DNA from: Marthasterias glacialis
Taxonomy: Eukaryota; Echinodermata; Asteroidea; Forcipulatida; Asteriidae
DNA: 64,000 bases
Assembly (NCBI GenBank): GCA_911728455.2
Contig: OU452219.1
Span: 20,429,397-20,493,396 of the forward strand
Direction of reading: 5' to 3'
A program made the translations under genes and the position numbers. The notes beneath the pieces were generated by a model. The model searched no databases, had not been told where the DNA came from, and saw only the letters and a program-made list of their open reading frames with translations. Position 1 is the first letter of the stretch. Each line of letters starts with the position of its first letter. Shown in pieces: positions 37,152 through 50,500 of the stretch.

Positions 37152-37604
37152 GTGTTCGCATTGCAGAGGAAATTGGAAAACACGACTTCAACGATTTCAG
37201 GGGCTTTTGAAACTGTCGCCCTTTCTACAATTTTAGACACCAAGGAGAACTTGGGATTTCAAAGATTCGAGGAACACATAACCTCTTGTATCAGAAAAGT
37301 AAATGAAAAAGCACACATTAAACAGCAGATGCTGGATGACATCTATAAACGCAAATATTGTCCAAATCGGAATCGGACATTCCACTACTGGGCATCCACA
37401 GAGTATGCACTCACCCTGCAATGCTTCGTTTCACCCACACAAAGAGAACAGATGGTGGTGAATATTTCGCCAATTTATGCCCATTATGGTCGGGCTATTG
37501 TGTACTCTCTAATTCCAGACCTTTGTCCTTTTATTCCAAGAAGAGGATTACGAGACATCAAGAGGCTTCCACCATTGTTTAGTCGTTTTATTTCGGCTCA
37601 GTAG
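37152..37604 (+). other. Unassigned 150-codon ORF, 3' half in repeat family A
   Basis: The first ~75 codons look protein-like (LENTTSTISGAFETVALS; KQQMLDDIYKRK), and an acceptor-like TTGCAG precedes them. From about 37405 it runs into repeat family A, so the frame is at best a chimera. No family recognised. Confidence 0.2.
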
Positions 37605-37690
37605 AGGTAAGTCTGAGTGAACCGAGTGTCCAGCCTTGGTTCCGGACTGAGGAACAATCCTCCGCCGTAGCTCACGGCCGAGGTGAAACA
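37485..37690 (+). repeat. Dispersed repeat family A, copy 2
   Basis: Matches 5599-5835 through CCAGACCTTTGTCC, AAGAGGATTACGAGACA, GGCTTCCACCATTGTT, TTTCGGCTCAGT and CCAGCCTTGGTTCCGGA. Confidence 0.75.
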
Positions 37691-38458
37691 ATTTCCTCGC
37701 AATGTTTTTTCTACTGGATGTTTATGTTAGGATGTGCAATCTGGAGCATTTTGAAGGGGCTTTATTTCATGATTTTTGTGAATTTGATCCTAAATATTAA
37801 AATAAAAAATAAATAAATAAAAAAATGGATATAATAAAAACAAAATGTTTTTTTTTTTTTGCGCATCGGTCCGTAATTCGTACATATCAGCCGGATAGGC
37901 TAGCTTGTGCATTTGGGGATTACACCTATAATGTATCACTGCATGATCACTTTCTGATATTGTTAGCAAACACACTAGGAAGGGGAAAAAAAGAAGAGGT
38001 TTAAAGGCTGGGCTACTTTGGGTAATTACTCCGAAAATAAATGACCATAAAAACTTAACTTGGTAAGGGACAACGAAGAGCTGTTTATAGCATAAAACAT
38101 TGTGAGAACTGACTCCCTTTGAAGTAGCGTAATTTTTGAGAGAGAGGTCATTTCTAATATTTGAATATGAGAAAGGCTTCAGGCATGAAGCCTTCTTCAC
38201 GTAATGAAAGACATGCTGTTTCAGCATTTTCGGATCCTTCTGCGTGGAAATAACTGTTGCAGATTTCCCCCCGATATCTCAAGAGCGCTACTATCGTTTG
38301 AAACAAAATTATCACAGGTTAGTTTTACAGTATATATCAACGATATAGGATTGAAACAAACGTACGGCTCTTAATACCAAAGGTATACCCTGCCTTGAAA
38401 AGAAAAGCAAGTACTGGAAACAAAACATTGTAAAAAATAAGGGTGATTGAAAGCTTAC

Positions 38459-38577
38459 CAGAGTTGTAAATATTGCTTGATGAAGACGGCACCTTTGATA
38501 CTCCTGTCATGTTGTTGTACTTCAGCCCTGAGTAGAAGGTTGATGAGGAAACACTGGGTTCATCTAGCTGGGTGGTC
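38459..38577 (-). CDS. Unnamed gene, exon C (119 bp)
   Basis: Acceptor GTGCAG|GACCACC, donor CTCTG|GTAAGC. Encodes TTQLDEPSVSSSTFYSG and a Ser-rich tail. The next downstream exon was not found. Confidence 0.75.
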
Positions 38578-41500
38578 CTGCACCACAAAACAATGGGGGG
38601 GGGGGGGAGGGGGAAAGTAGGAGAAAATAAAAATCACTTCATCTATCAATGTCTAGTGAACATTCTAATGGTCAAACACAGACATTAGAACATTTTATCA
38701 ATTGCGAAACATATAAAACTGCACACCACAAGTACCCTTTGTTCTACATGTTCTACATGTTCTACGTCAATGCCGAAAAAACAAAACAATGATAAAAATT
38801 CATTGAGGATATCAGCTTAGAATTACACGTGTAAATCAAGAATGTGTGGACCACGAATTAATGATCAATTAACTGATCCATTTTTTTCCACAAAATCTTC
38901 GGGGTTGACATCTTTCTATGATCTCAACTATTTCTTTGGGCGCATTGTCTGCCCACCCCCCCCCCCCCCACATTGCAATTTCAGACCCCCCCCCCCAAAA
39001 AAAAAAACCCCAACCCCACAACAACCTTGTTTTACTGCTACATTCCAACGCATACCCCTAGAAAGGGACTATGCATCCTTTTTACTTTCACACTCCCCTG
39101 CCGGAATCTTTAGAGAACCTTCACCAATTGACAGTTCTAGGTAAACAGGGAAGTCTCAAACGGATTGCACTACACTGGGGTTATTTGAAATGTAAACAGT
39201 GGGACAATGGCAACATGTTACACTGACAAATCTCCCGCTGTGCTTACAAATAGCACCGAGGGTTCACACTGCAGGTGAGCAAACCTCCCCGATCTAGGTT
39301 TGTTTTCTTTTGCCTGACATTTTTAACATCAATGTCCCTGGGGAGAAAAGAAGTGCCCTTTGACATTTTCCGCCATTATATGAGAAAATGATGTAATGTC
39401 CAAGGAAAGCCTGCGGAGAGTAACCCTCAGGCTGATATTGGGGGGGGGGGGACCTGCCAGAGTGTGAGAACTTCACTGTTTGACAACAATACACCAAGGA
39501 CGGCGACGTTAAAACAGCAAATTTGACACATTGCTGTTGGCATGATGTTCTCTATCAAAGCTCCAAATATAAATCATCTGTCGATACACTAGAAATGTAA
39601 ATGTTGTCTTTTCATGTGCAATGCAGTGTATCAGAGCGTCAGTTTTTTACTCAAACATGTACCAGGCAGGGTCTGTTCAAAAGACTTGAACCCTAAAGCT
39701 GCTGTTGAATGGTTTGTCTATTTCCAACATATCCCTTTAAAAACTCCCAGTTTATGACAATTCTGAGCGCATTTATTCCTCACTTCCCCAAGCAATCTTA
39801 GCGAACTAATTATTTACTTGATTGATGAGCTTCAATTCGCCAGCAACTTAAGGTTTTGTTCAATTTCATTCAGGAAATTGTTTGAAATAACAGATCAATT
39901 AAGACTTTTTGTAACAGTATGTCTATGCATGTATACAGGATCCAACCTCTACCCTACTTTCTCAAATGTCTTCACAGTATCATCAAAACAGGGAAAAACA
40001 TTGCTGAAACAATTTCCACTGACTCGCCATTTTACGGCAAAAAAAACCAAACCGGAACTTAAAAAACCCATACAGCAAATCAAACTTGTATTTACCCAAA
40101 AACGATTCCATAAGATCACCCCTTCAATTGGCCCATCTTTCTCAAAAGAAACCCAAATCCACATTTAACATAAACAAATCTTTTAAAAGGTTGCACAGTA
40201 AGTACTGAAAAGAAATAAACAGGTGAAACCCCAATAAATGCATTCCTACTCATTATCCAAAAACCTCGGTTAATGATGATGACCGAAAAAGAGAAAGGGG
40301 GAAAAAAAAACCTTCTGCAACCTCTCGGGCCAAAAGTCAATACACTACCATTACCAGAGATGAACGGAACACTGGTCCGCAGGAATTCCAAGCTTGTGCG
40401 AAGAGATATTGCTCTTCTGTGCCATGCGTGGTATGATGATTACACTAACAGACAAATTGTATCCAATGTAATGGCCATACAGGCAGCATCTCAAGAAATA
40501 TTACTGATATTAAGAACTTGACCTCCCTACCACAAGACTTTCAAGAGAAGCCGCCCCCCAAAAAAAAAAATAAAAAAAAATAAAAAAATGGTAACTTTCA
40601 TTGAACAGTGTATTGCACAATATTTTTGCATCATTAAAGCCCCAGCTCAACATTGGTAAACTGACTGTAAATGCTTCCATTCTTTGCACAAATCAAGATA
40701 CTTGTAATAAAACCAACCTGTGACAATGTCAGCTCATTTCATTGTTTCATTTGCGAGAAAACGGTCAAAATGCATTCAGCATTTTTGTACGCATTCCCAT
40801 AGGCAGAGTTTTCGTCTCACTGAGACGAAAACTAATGCTGGATCTTATTTCATGTATTATTTAAAAATGATAACACTTCAGGCAAAGCGATTTCAAGAAA
40901 AGTTTTCTAGCATCTTTATCTTTATACCATGTAAGGTGTGTGTAAATCTGCGAACATTTATTTTTTTCTTCTTACCAATGTTGAGCTGGGGCTTTAAGTG
41001 AAGTTTTAATTGCAAGCTTCCATTCGTTTGCCAATCATATATTAAAGGGCTGAGCGACAATGCACGCCTCTTGGCAGTCCCGGTAACTTGAGGAAGACAC
41101 TTCACCACGATTGTTTTTTTGGATGGGACGTAAAACCATAGGTCCCAAGTGTTGTGTAATGCACATTTAAGAACCCAGGGGTGGATTTCACAAAGCGCTA
41201 AGGCTAGTCTTATCTCAAGTTAGATGAGTAACTAATCCTAACTTATATGACTTGTCATAGGTTAGGACTAGTCCTAAGTTACGACTAGTTTTTTTGAAAT
41301 CCACCTCAGTGCACTTATAGTTAAAGGTAAATAACATGATTGGTAAGGCTGATAGTGCAGAGTTCTTACGTTGTGAGATTCAATATGTACATGAAAAAAA
41401 AAACCTGTGAAAATTTGGGCTCAATCCGTCGTCCGAGTCAGGAGAAAATAGTGAAAATCTGTGCACACTTTTCAGCATGTAAACACATCTTAATTTTGAT

Positions 41501-44500
41501 TGTTACAACCAAAATTAAAATCGGCAGGCTTCAAATCCTATTTTCTCGACTTTGACGGTATTTCAGACAGAAACAAGTCTATGGCAGATTGGTACTGGTG
41601 CGAACTTCATAATCAGTAAGCTTTCAGACTGATACTAATAAAGCACAATCTGGATGAATACCAATCCCGTATTGAGCCTATAAGAGCAAGAGGCTAGCCC
41701 TGAGGTTTCTGGCATGGGTGACCAACTGCTGATTGAGCCACATTACCTTGTAAAATCATTACAAGGAGATAGCTCCGTACTGACCTAATTCACCTGATGT
41801 CGTCTCAATAATCTTGGTTGCGCCATTTTGGTAGGCGATACTGCGATTACACGCTAGTCTTATCTCAAGATTACACGCTTGCCTGTTGACTACCGAAATG
41901 GTGATAGTGGCACAGTCGTCGCGAGAGGCGTGCATGCAAGGGGTCAATACATGAAGTAAAATAATGTGTGCTTTGAGATGCCCACATATGACAATTGTGT
42001 ATTATCAGTATTATTATCATGAATATAGGTACCTATTTCTGTTGAACACAACCTCCCATTCTCAGCACAGCATGTGTGTGTATTACATTCACCATTACAA
42101 ACTATACACGATGTATACATGTTCTGTTTAAGGCCGTTTACGGAATCACGGGTTTGGGGTCGTGGGTCATGGCTTGGGCTCCGTCCGCCTGTTTGAATCC
42201 CCGTAAGGAAAGCACACGTTTTTCAAAATAACAGACAGAGCCTAAGCCCAAGCCGTGGTTTCCTAAACGGCCTATGATACCGTTCCCTCATAACCCATCC
42301 CCCCCCCCCCACCCTACCCTCTCCCCACTTTTCATTCATACCTGGCCATTCTCTGGATGCTGATGGGCTTCCTGGCATTTGAAGATTTGACAGGGGGCCT
42401 AGGTTTGATATGATTCTGAGGATGACTGGTTGAGGGACCAGTGGCTTGACCGCTTGAGGCAGCATTCCGGTGTAGGGCCTCCCGTAGGGCTGAGGTTGCC
42501 GAGTGAGCTTGGGCGATCTAAGGGGAATTCAAAAAGATGTAACAAAATAATCTAGTATGATTTTTGAAGAGTAAAGTTAAATTTTGTTAAATGCAGAAAA
42601 ACATCTGGCAAGCTCAACATTGGTAAACTGACTGTAAATGCTTCAATTCTTTGCACAAATCAAGATATTTGTAGCAAAACCAACCCTTTGAAAATGAGCG
42701 ACGAAAACTAATTTTTGGATCTTATTTCATTTATTATTTAAAAATGATAACACTTCCAGCAGATATATTCCAAGAAAATATTTCTGCCATCATTATCTTT
42801 AAACCATATGTAAATCTGTGAACATGTTTTTCGTCTTACAAATGGTGAGCTGGGGCTTTAAACGAAAAAAAACCCAAACTTTTGCCTGGGCCAAGTTTCA
42901 TAGAGCTACCCTAAGGCACAAAAGGTAGCTAAGCACAACAAAATATTGCTTAGCAGTATACAGCAGGTTACCGGCCAAAATACCATGTCATACGTACCAT
43001 TTATGACTGGTATCCTGCTTATTTTTATCTTAAAGTGGGAGCAATATTCATGTTTAACAATCAGAAAGTCAACTAAGACTACTAGAGCTTTAAAAGACAT
43101 TGTTAGCAATGAATCTATCAGTTCGTTTTATGGGTACCCATGCTGTTTGTTATAGTGCGGTTATAAGCTCTGTGTATATTTCTTTGTAAGGTTAGAGTAA
43201 CTTCAAATTATGTGAGCAGTATAAATCTGTCGTCCTGAGTAATGGGAGCAGCCTCGTATACCAGTAACGGCGCCAGTTTATCTGCATTTATACTGGCACT
43301 CAAGTTTATTGTTATGCCCCTCTGATTGCCAAAAATCTCATTTGCCAAATTGTACGTGCGCAACATCTCTGACAAGCCATAGACCGCGCTATGGTGTCTT
43401 CTGGAAAATGTGAACACTTAAATTTGATGAACCTTTCACAGGCAGCGGGCAGCGGCACCAGGCTCTCAACTTTGGGGGAGACAAATCAGAGGCAAAGAAT
43501 TAATTTATTTTCTGGGGGAAGGATTGAATATCTGGGTGCATGGGGGTAAAGACAATTATTTATTTATTTATTTATTTGTTTATTTATTTGTTTATTTATT
43601 TTTTTATTTTTTTGGGGGGAGGGGGTGAATTTGCAACCCCTCCCTATAATTTGTAACCCTCTCCTCACACTATTTACAAGTTGAATTTATGACGCGTTTC
43701 TTCAGAACTACAGGATATGAATGAATGACTCCTCTACGAACTACTGATGTCATGCTGTTAAGTGTACACAGGGGTGGGGGTGGGGGTGAGACAAAAATAT
43801 GGTTGAAGCAGAATCGAGGTGTGTAGGGTATATTTGGATTCAAGATACTTGTTAATGAAATATTTTTATATATCAATTAGTTTATGTCGCCACTTTATTA
43901 CTTCATCAGTGACAAAAACAAGAATGTGCTCAAATGGGAACTCCACATCATCTGTGTACGGCTGACATTAATTTTGTGGAACACTTCATTTTACAGCAAA
44001 TTACTGCAGGCTGCTCGTGTCCAGGAAGAAATGTGATCTTTTGTAATTGGAGGGAAATTGCTGATAAAACAATTTGCTTTGAGTTATTAACGCTAACTAA
44101 ATAAGACACTTCCAACATCAGGGAAAGAATGTTCATGCTTTCCCATATATGGAACCTTATCCCCCATCCCTGCAGATTGTAGATTTGGTCAATTTCCACC
44201 CAATATTCGGTTACAAATCCACAACAAAGTTCACCCTTCTCCCCCACCCCCCCTCCACTCCCCTTGTCTGTGTTCATCTGCACAGTACATTCCTATTAAT
44301 GCCACCTGTTCTTATAGAAATGAATGAGCTGTTAGTGATAACAAGTCCAGGGTGATATTTCTGTCACACACTCAATTAAGGTGCAACACTTGATTTATGA
44401 CTGAATGCCTATAGGCTTACTGCAGGTTTCCATGTTTGTTTATGCAACACACTTTATAGTTAGGCAGATATGTGAAAAAATTGTGGGTTTTGATGTACAA

Positions 44501-47500
44501 GCATGAATTTTGGCAGAGTCACAGACTATGGCCCAAAGAACATTTTAAGATTGGGAGCCACGTGAAATAGGTCACATGACGACCGTGGCGGCCATTTTTA
44601 AAAATGGCGGCCATAAACCAGATTTAGTATATTTTATATAGGGAATTCCATCCAAGATTAATTAGATTTTACAAAAATATTAGTTGATGAATTATACATC
44701 ATCCAAGATGTGACCCAAGACTGGGAAAACAATCAGAAAACAATATGATTTTTGTTTGAAAACTACTTTTTCAGGCAAAATAGCATTTGTTAAAGTGGAA
44801 TTTGCGTGAAATTGCTAAAGTATGTGTTTGCAAGCAAAATGTAAATAAATGCCAATACAAGTTACTTGTGTAGAAAAGTGCTGGAGTTGTAGTATTAAGG
44901 TTGACCATAGTCCTGCTGTAAGAGTAAGCATAATTAAGTGTGAGTAAGTGGGTCATGTACGTTACACCTGTATTCAAATGTATTACATTTATTTAAAATT
45001 GTTACATAATACTTCCAATTGTATTACAGCAATATTTCATCACACATTTTGGTTTTCTAAACTTCTAGTGCACACACTAGCACATGCTGTCTGTTATTAA
45101 GTAGGTTATTATCTCGATTAGTCTGGTTTTTCGTATGCTGCATTGCTTTTTATTTTATCCTTTGTGACCGAGCATTTAGTAGCAGACACAATGTCTCGCA
45201 GTCTTCAGCTCATGAGCCCACAACAGGCTGCTCCTTTCAAGGAAATAACGGTGAAGACTGACTGGAGCAAGTGCATATTTTGCCAAGCTGTAACAACTGA
45301 AACCTTGAAATGTCCAGCTGATTCGACTCATCCTAATGTTGTTTCTGATGGGTATTCTGTAATCTCATTAAACATCATCCGTTTCAATGAGCTACGTGAA
45401 CTGCCAATTCCACTGGACCTTAATCGACTGGATGATGGAAATGGCATAGAACAAACCCTGCAGGAGCACAAGGCCAAGTGGCACAAATCTTGTCATATGA
45501 GATTTAATGCCACAAAGCTGCAGCGAGCAGAAAAGAGGAAATCTGACTTGAAAGACAGTGAAGCTAGTTCCACATCGTCCAAGAAGTACACACGACAAAG
45601 TGTCAACAATAAAGGATCCAAGACAGATGTCTGCTTTTTTTGCGAGTTAACTACATCCGAACCTCTCCGTGAAGCATCAACTTTTCGCCTGGACTCTCGA
45701 GTTCGAAAGTGTGCATTAGACTTGGAAGATCAGTGCCTGCTTTCAAAACTGAGTGCTGGAGATATGATGGCTCAGGATGCAAAGTACCATCCATGCTGTT
45801 TAGTTAAACTCTACAACAGAGCTACAGCACTTGAAGAAAAGCACAAGGTAAACCAAACAGACAAAGTTTTCCATGGCATTGCTCTAGCAGAGTTGCTGAC
45901 ATATATCGATGAGAGACGAATGGATGAAGATATTGCGCCCGTCTTCAAACTTGCAGACATTGTCAAACTGTATTCTACTCGACTAGAGCAACTTGGAGTG
46001 GAGCAGCATGTCCGCCCACACAGTACAGAACTTAAAAATCGTATACTTACCTATTTCCCAGATCTAACAGCTCATAAAGAAGGACGTGACGTGCTCCTAG
46101 CATTTGACAAAGACCTTGGGCTTGCTTTGCGGAAGGCCTGCAATGATAACTATGACGAGGAAGCAATTTGTCTAGCAAGGGCAGCCAACATTGTAAGGAA
46201 AGACATGCTCCAAATGCAAAATACATTCTCAGGTTCATTTGAGGAAGACTGCCAACTGAAGTCTGTTCCTCAATCCCTCTTGACAATGGTAATGATGATC
46301 ATCAATGGGTCCAACATCAAGTCCCAGACAAGTGATAGCTTTAATCAGGCAACCCTCAGTATTGCTCAACTGCTGCAGTTTAACAGCTGTTCTCGTCGAC
46401 GGGCTGAAAGTGGTGGTATTCGTCACAGCAAAAGTAGAGAAACCCCACTGCCCATGTATGTCGGACTGACAATCCATGCAAAAACACGGAAGCGGGAGCT
46501 TGTGGAGACACTGTTTGACCTTGGACTCTCGATCTCCTATGACCGAGTGATGGAGGTTTCTACACAAGTTGGCAACAGTGTGTGTGAGCAGTATCATCAA
46601 GACCAGGTAGTCTGCCCTCCAAATTTACGTCAAGGGCTATTTACTACTGCTGCTGTTGACAACATAGACCATAATCCGAGTGCAACTACTGCCACCGATT
46701 GCTTCCATGGTACAGGAATATCACTATTCCAGCATCCCACCCCTGTGAATTATGGAATTGATCGCAATGAACATTTCAACCTGGAGCAGACATCAACAAA
46801 ACTTGCAGAGTTGCCAGAATCCTACACAAATGTACACCCCCTGGTACTAACAAAGAAAGATGTGACTTGTCACAAAGTCGATGGTCCAGTCAAGAGTGAT
46901 GGTGTGGTCATCAAGCAGGCATTGCAGGAAGAACTCAGGTAAGGTAGTCATTTTTTTCCAAAAGTAAAATTTGAATATGTCATGTTCTTACAAATAAGTA
47001 ACATTTTCATTTTTATTGCACATTTGCAAACGACTGGCTGAATTAATATGCATTGACATTTTTTTTTACGTTTAGATGGCTGGACACCGTGGAGCAGAGT
47101 GATCTACAGGAGGTCAACAACGATAGCAACATATCCTGGGCAGCTTTCCACGCAAGTCGGCAACCTGTGCAAGAGTATTCCCCTGCCATTACAGCTCTAC
47201 TGCCTCTGTTGCCTGATGACTCGAAGTCTGTTGCCATGATACGCCACTCAATGGACAAAATCAGGCAAGCTGTGGAGTTACTCAATCCAGCCCAAGTACC
47301 AGTGATTACTTTTGATCAGCCACTTTACACCATCGCCAAACAGATACAATGGCACTGGCCATCAAGCTATGGAGAAAAGAAATTCATTATAATTCTGGGA
47401 GGATTGCACATCGAGATGACTGGACTCAAAGTCATAGGAGACTGGCTTGAAGACTCTGGTTGGGTGGAGGCACTTGTCCAGGCCAAGGTCGCATCTGCAG

Positions 47501-50500
47501 GTACTGCTGACTCATATTTGAAGGTATCTCATGTTACAAGAACAAGACATGCACATCAAGTTACTGCCAGCAGCTTACACATCCTCCTCAAGAAGTCTTA
47601 TGCTTGTTACAAGGCGTCACTAGAACCAGGCTCTAATTGTGAAGAATATGATGAATGGTGTGTACGAAAGAAACAAGAGATTCCCCAATTCCAGTTCTGG
47701 TATACTGCTCTTCAGTTGGAGCTTCTTGTTTTGACATATGTTAGGTCACTGCGGGAGGCAAATTTTGCTCTGTATGTGGACTCCCTGACAAAGCTTGCAC
47801 CATGGTTCTTCACTTTTGACCATACCAATTACGCAAGGTGGGTGCCAGTCCATGTACGGGACATGGTTAGTGTGATCAAGGCCCACCCAGAGGTTGCTGC
47901 TGAGTTCAACATGGGCAATTTTACAGTTCGCAAGACACGTCGACCTTTCTCATGTATAGCACTTGATCAGGCTCATGAACAGAATAATGGTGCTGTGAAA
48001 AGTGACGGCGGTGCTGTGGGCCTTACCCAAAACCCACAGGCGCTTCGACGCTGGATGGTTGCTGGGCCAGAAGTGGTAAGACTGAGCAGAGAATTTGAAG
48101 CATCCATAGAGGGAAATTGCAAAAGGATAATCCCAGAAACACGCCATCATGAGCAGTCAAAAAGTCATCAGGTGACATTCGCCAAACAAGTCAAAAGTAT
48201 GGTCGAAGTGATGGAAGAAATGGGTAACCCATTCCTGGAAGAGACCAAAGACCTGTTGAGACTCGATACAAGAGATATAGTTGACCCAGCTGTAGTGGCT
48301 TCAGTTCGTCATGCAGAGGAGATAGGTCAGCAACAATACAACACCTTCCTTGCAGATCGACTACTAGAACAATCGACACCTATCTCAGAGCCAATCAAGA
48401 AGAACAAACTGCCATTGTTCAGCCAAACTCCCCCAAGAAAGAAGTCAAATGCGATCCTGCAAGTGTCTTCTCTTAAAAGTGACTGCTCATTATTTTCAAG
48501 ATTATACATTGCCTGCCAGTCACGAGATGGTGATTTAGAAGATTTTTTCCGTCACGAGAATCAAGCATGTCCACCATCGTTGTCTCAATTTGGCAGCTTG
48601 AGACTAGGAACCAAGTCTGACCTCCTGGTATGTCTGGAGAAATGTGCAGAATCCAAAATGGATGCACCAGACACTGATGTTACCATTCTAGATGGAGCTG
48701 TGGTGGTCAACATTCTCAAACCTGTCACTGCTAAGACCTTTGATGACTATGCACTCAAGGTGTTCTTGCCATACGTAGAACGTCAGCTCCAACACGCCAG
48801 TCGAGTGGACATAGTATGGGATCAGTACAGTGACAGCAGCTTAAAAACTGATGCAAGAAGCAAGCGTGGTAAAGGCATCAGAAGAAGAGTTAACGGATCT
48901 ACCAACCTACCAGGAAACTGGCAACAGTTTTTGCGCATCAATGCAAATAAGGCGGAGTTGTTTGCTTTCTTAGCTAATCACATTGCAAATATGGAAACTA
49001 ACAAGCAGGTAGTTACAACAAATGGTTCAGATGTGTTGTGCATCCCTCCTCGAGACACAAGTCGCCTAGCACCCTGCGATCATGAAGAGGCGGACACACG
49101 AATGATCTTGCACTTAGTAGATGCAGTCAGTGAGGGTCTCCAGAAAGTCCTACTGCGCACAGTGGACACAGATGTAGTTGTTTTGTCTGTAGCTGCAGTT
49201 AGCAAGCTTAAGATGCAGGAGCTGTGGGTGGCATTTGGTACAGCCAAACACTTCAGATACATCCCTGCCCATGAAATTGCAGCATCACTTGGCCCCAACA
49301 AATCTCAAGCTCTTCCAATCTTCCATGCATATACTGGATGTGACACAGTCTCATCTTTCAACACAAAGGGGAAGAAGACTGCCTGGGAAACCTGGAAGAC
49401 ATATGAAGATGTAACTTCTACTTTCCTCGCTTTGTCCACTGGACCAGAACTAATAGGTGATGATGATTTAGCTGTACTTGAACGGTTTACCATCTTGTTA
49501 TACGACCGCACTAGCACATTGGTGAACATAGATAAGGCTCGACAAGAGATGTTTGCAAAGAAAGGACGAGCCATGGATTCCATTCCTCCAACCAGGTCAG
49601 CTTTAATACAGCACATCAAACGGGCTGTGTACCAGGGTGGTCACTGCTGGGGCAAAGCTTTCAAAGTTAATGTCTCAATGCCATCACCTGGAAATTGGGG
49701 ATGGACTGATCCGCCCAACTGGAAACCACTGTGGACCACCCTACCTGAGGCAAATAAGTCATCAAGAGAACTTATACGCTGTGGCTGTAAACTTGGATGT
49801 AAGGGAGGGTGCAAATGTAAAAAGGCAGCCTTGAAGTGTACTGGATTGTGCCAGCCTTGCAGTGGAAAACATTGTGACGTATAAGACATAGTAGGAAGAA
49901 CTAATAACCGACTTGGCAGTTTAAAGGGGTATGTTTAATCACTGTTGGCAGTTTTCTTGGAAATGATGAAAGCCACCAACTACTTCCTTAAATACAAATT
50001 GATACGTTCCATTTCAAATACTAAGTATTGAAACGTCTGATATTTTTATTAACTCAGCAGATTTCTTGCCAATATCTGAGAAAAATTTGAAGGACTAACT
50101 TACATTTTGCAGGCAAAACAAAAATAATCCCGTAGTTTCCCACAAATCTTACCAAAAATGTACTTTTTTCACCAAAAATGTACTTTTTGCACCAAAAATG
50201 TACTTTTTGCACCAAAAATGTACTTTTTCAAAAATAATATCAATTTTGGGATTGCATGAGCTTGTTTTACTATTCTTGGGTAACATCTTGGATGTTTTAA
50301 ATCTATTCCCACTTATATTGTTCTGTTAAATCCTTAGCTTACTTTGATTTTTTATGTCAGATAATGGTTTATGGCTGCCATTTTTAAAAATGGCCGCCAT
50401 GGTCGTCATGTGACCTTTTTCAAGTGGCTCCCAATCTTAAAATGTTCTTTGGGCCATAGTCTGTGACTCTGCCAAAATTCATGCTTGTACGTCAAAACCC

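Larger units (their letters stand above)
27794..38458. other. Intergenic or 3' flank, TGF-beta to the unnamed minus-strand gene
   Basis: Should hold the TGF-beta 3' untranslated region (an AATAAA occurs near 29277) and perhaps further 3' exons of the minus-strand gene, which I could not find. Otherwise repeats and AT-rich DNA. Gene-free as far as I can see. Confidence 0.5.
38578..42341 (-). other. Intron between exons C and B of the unnamed gene
   Basis: 3.8 kb, non-coding as far as I can see. Includes C/A runs at about 38956-39008, the TTAA-bounded element at 40634-40997, a SINE-like stretch at 41045-41165 and a foldback at 41180-41305. Confidence 0.55.

Noticed and set aside
47053-47075. 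Independent start for the second transposase ORF
   Set aside because: The frame there begins at TTG, not ATG, and the segment is the intron's T-rich end; splicing explains it better.
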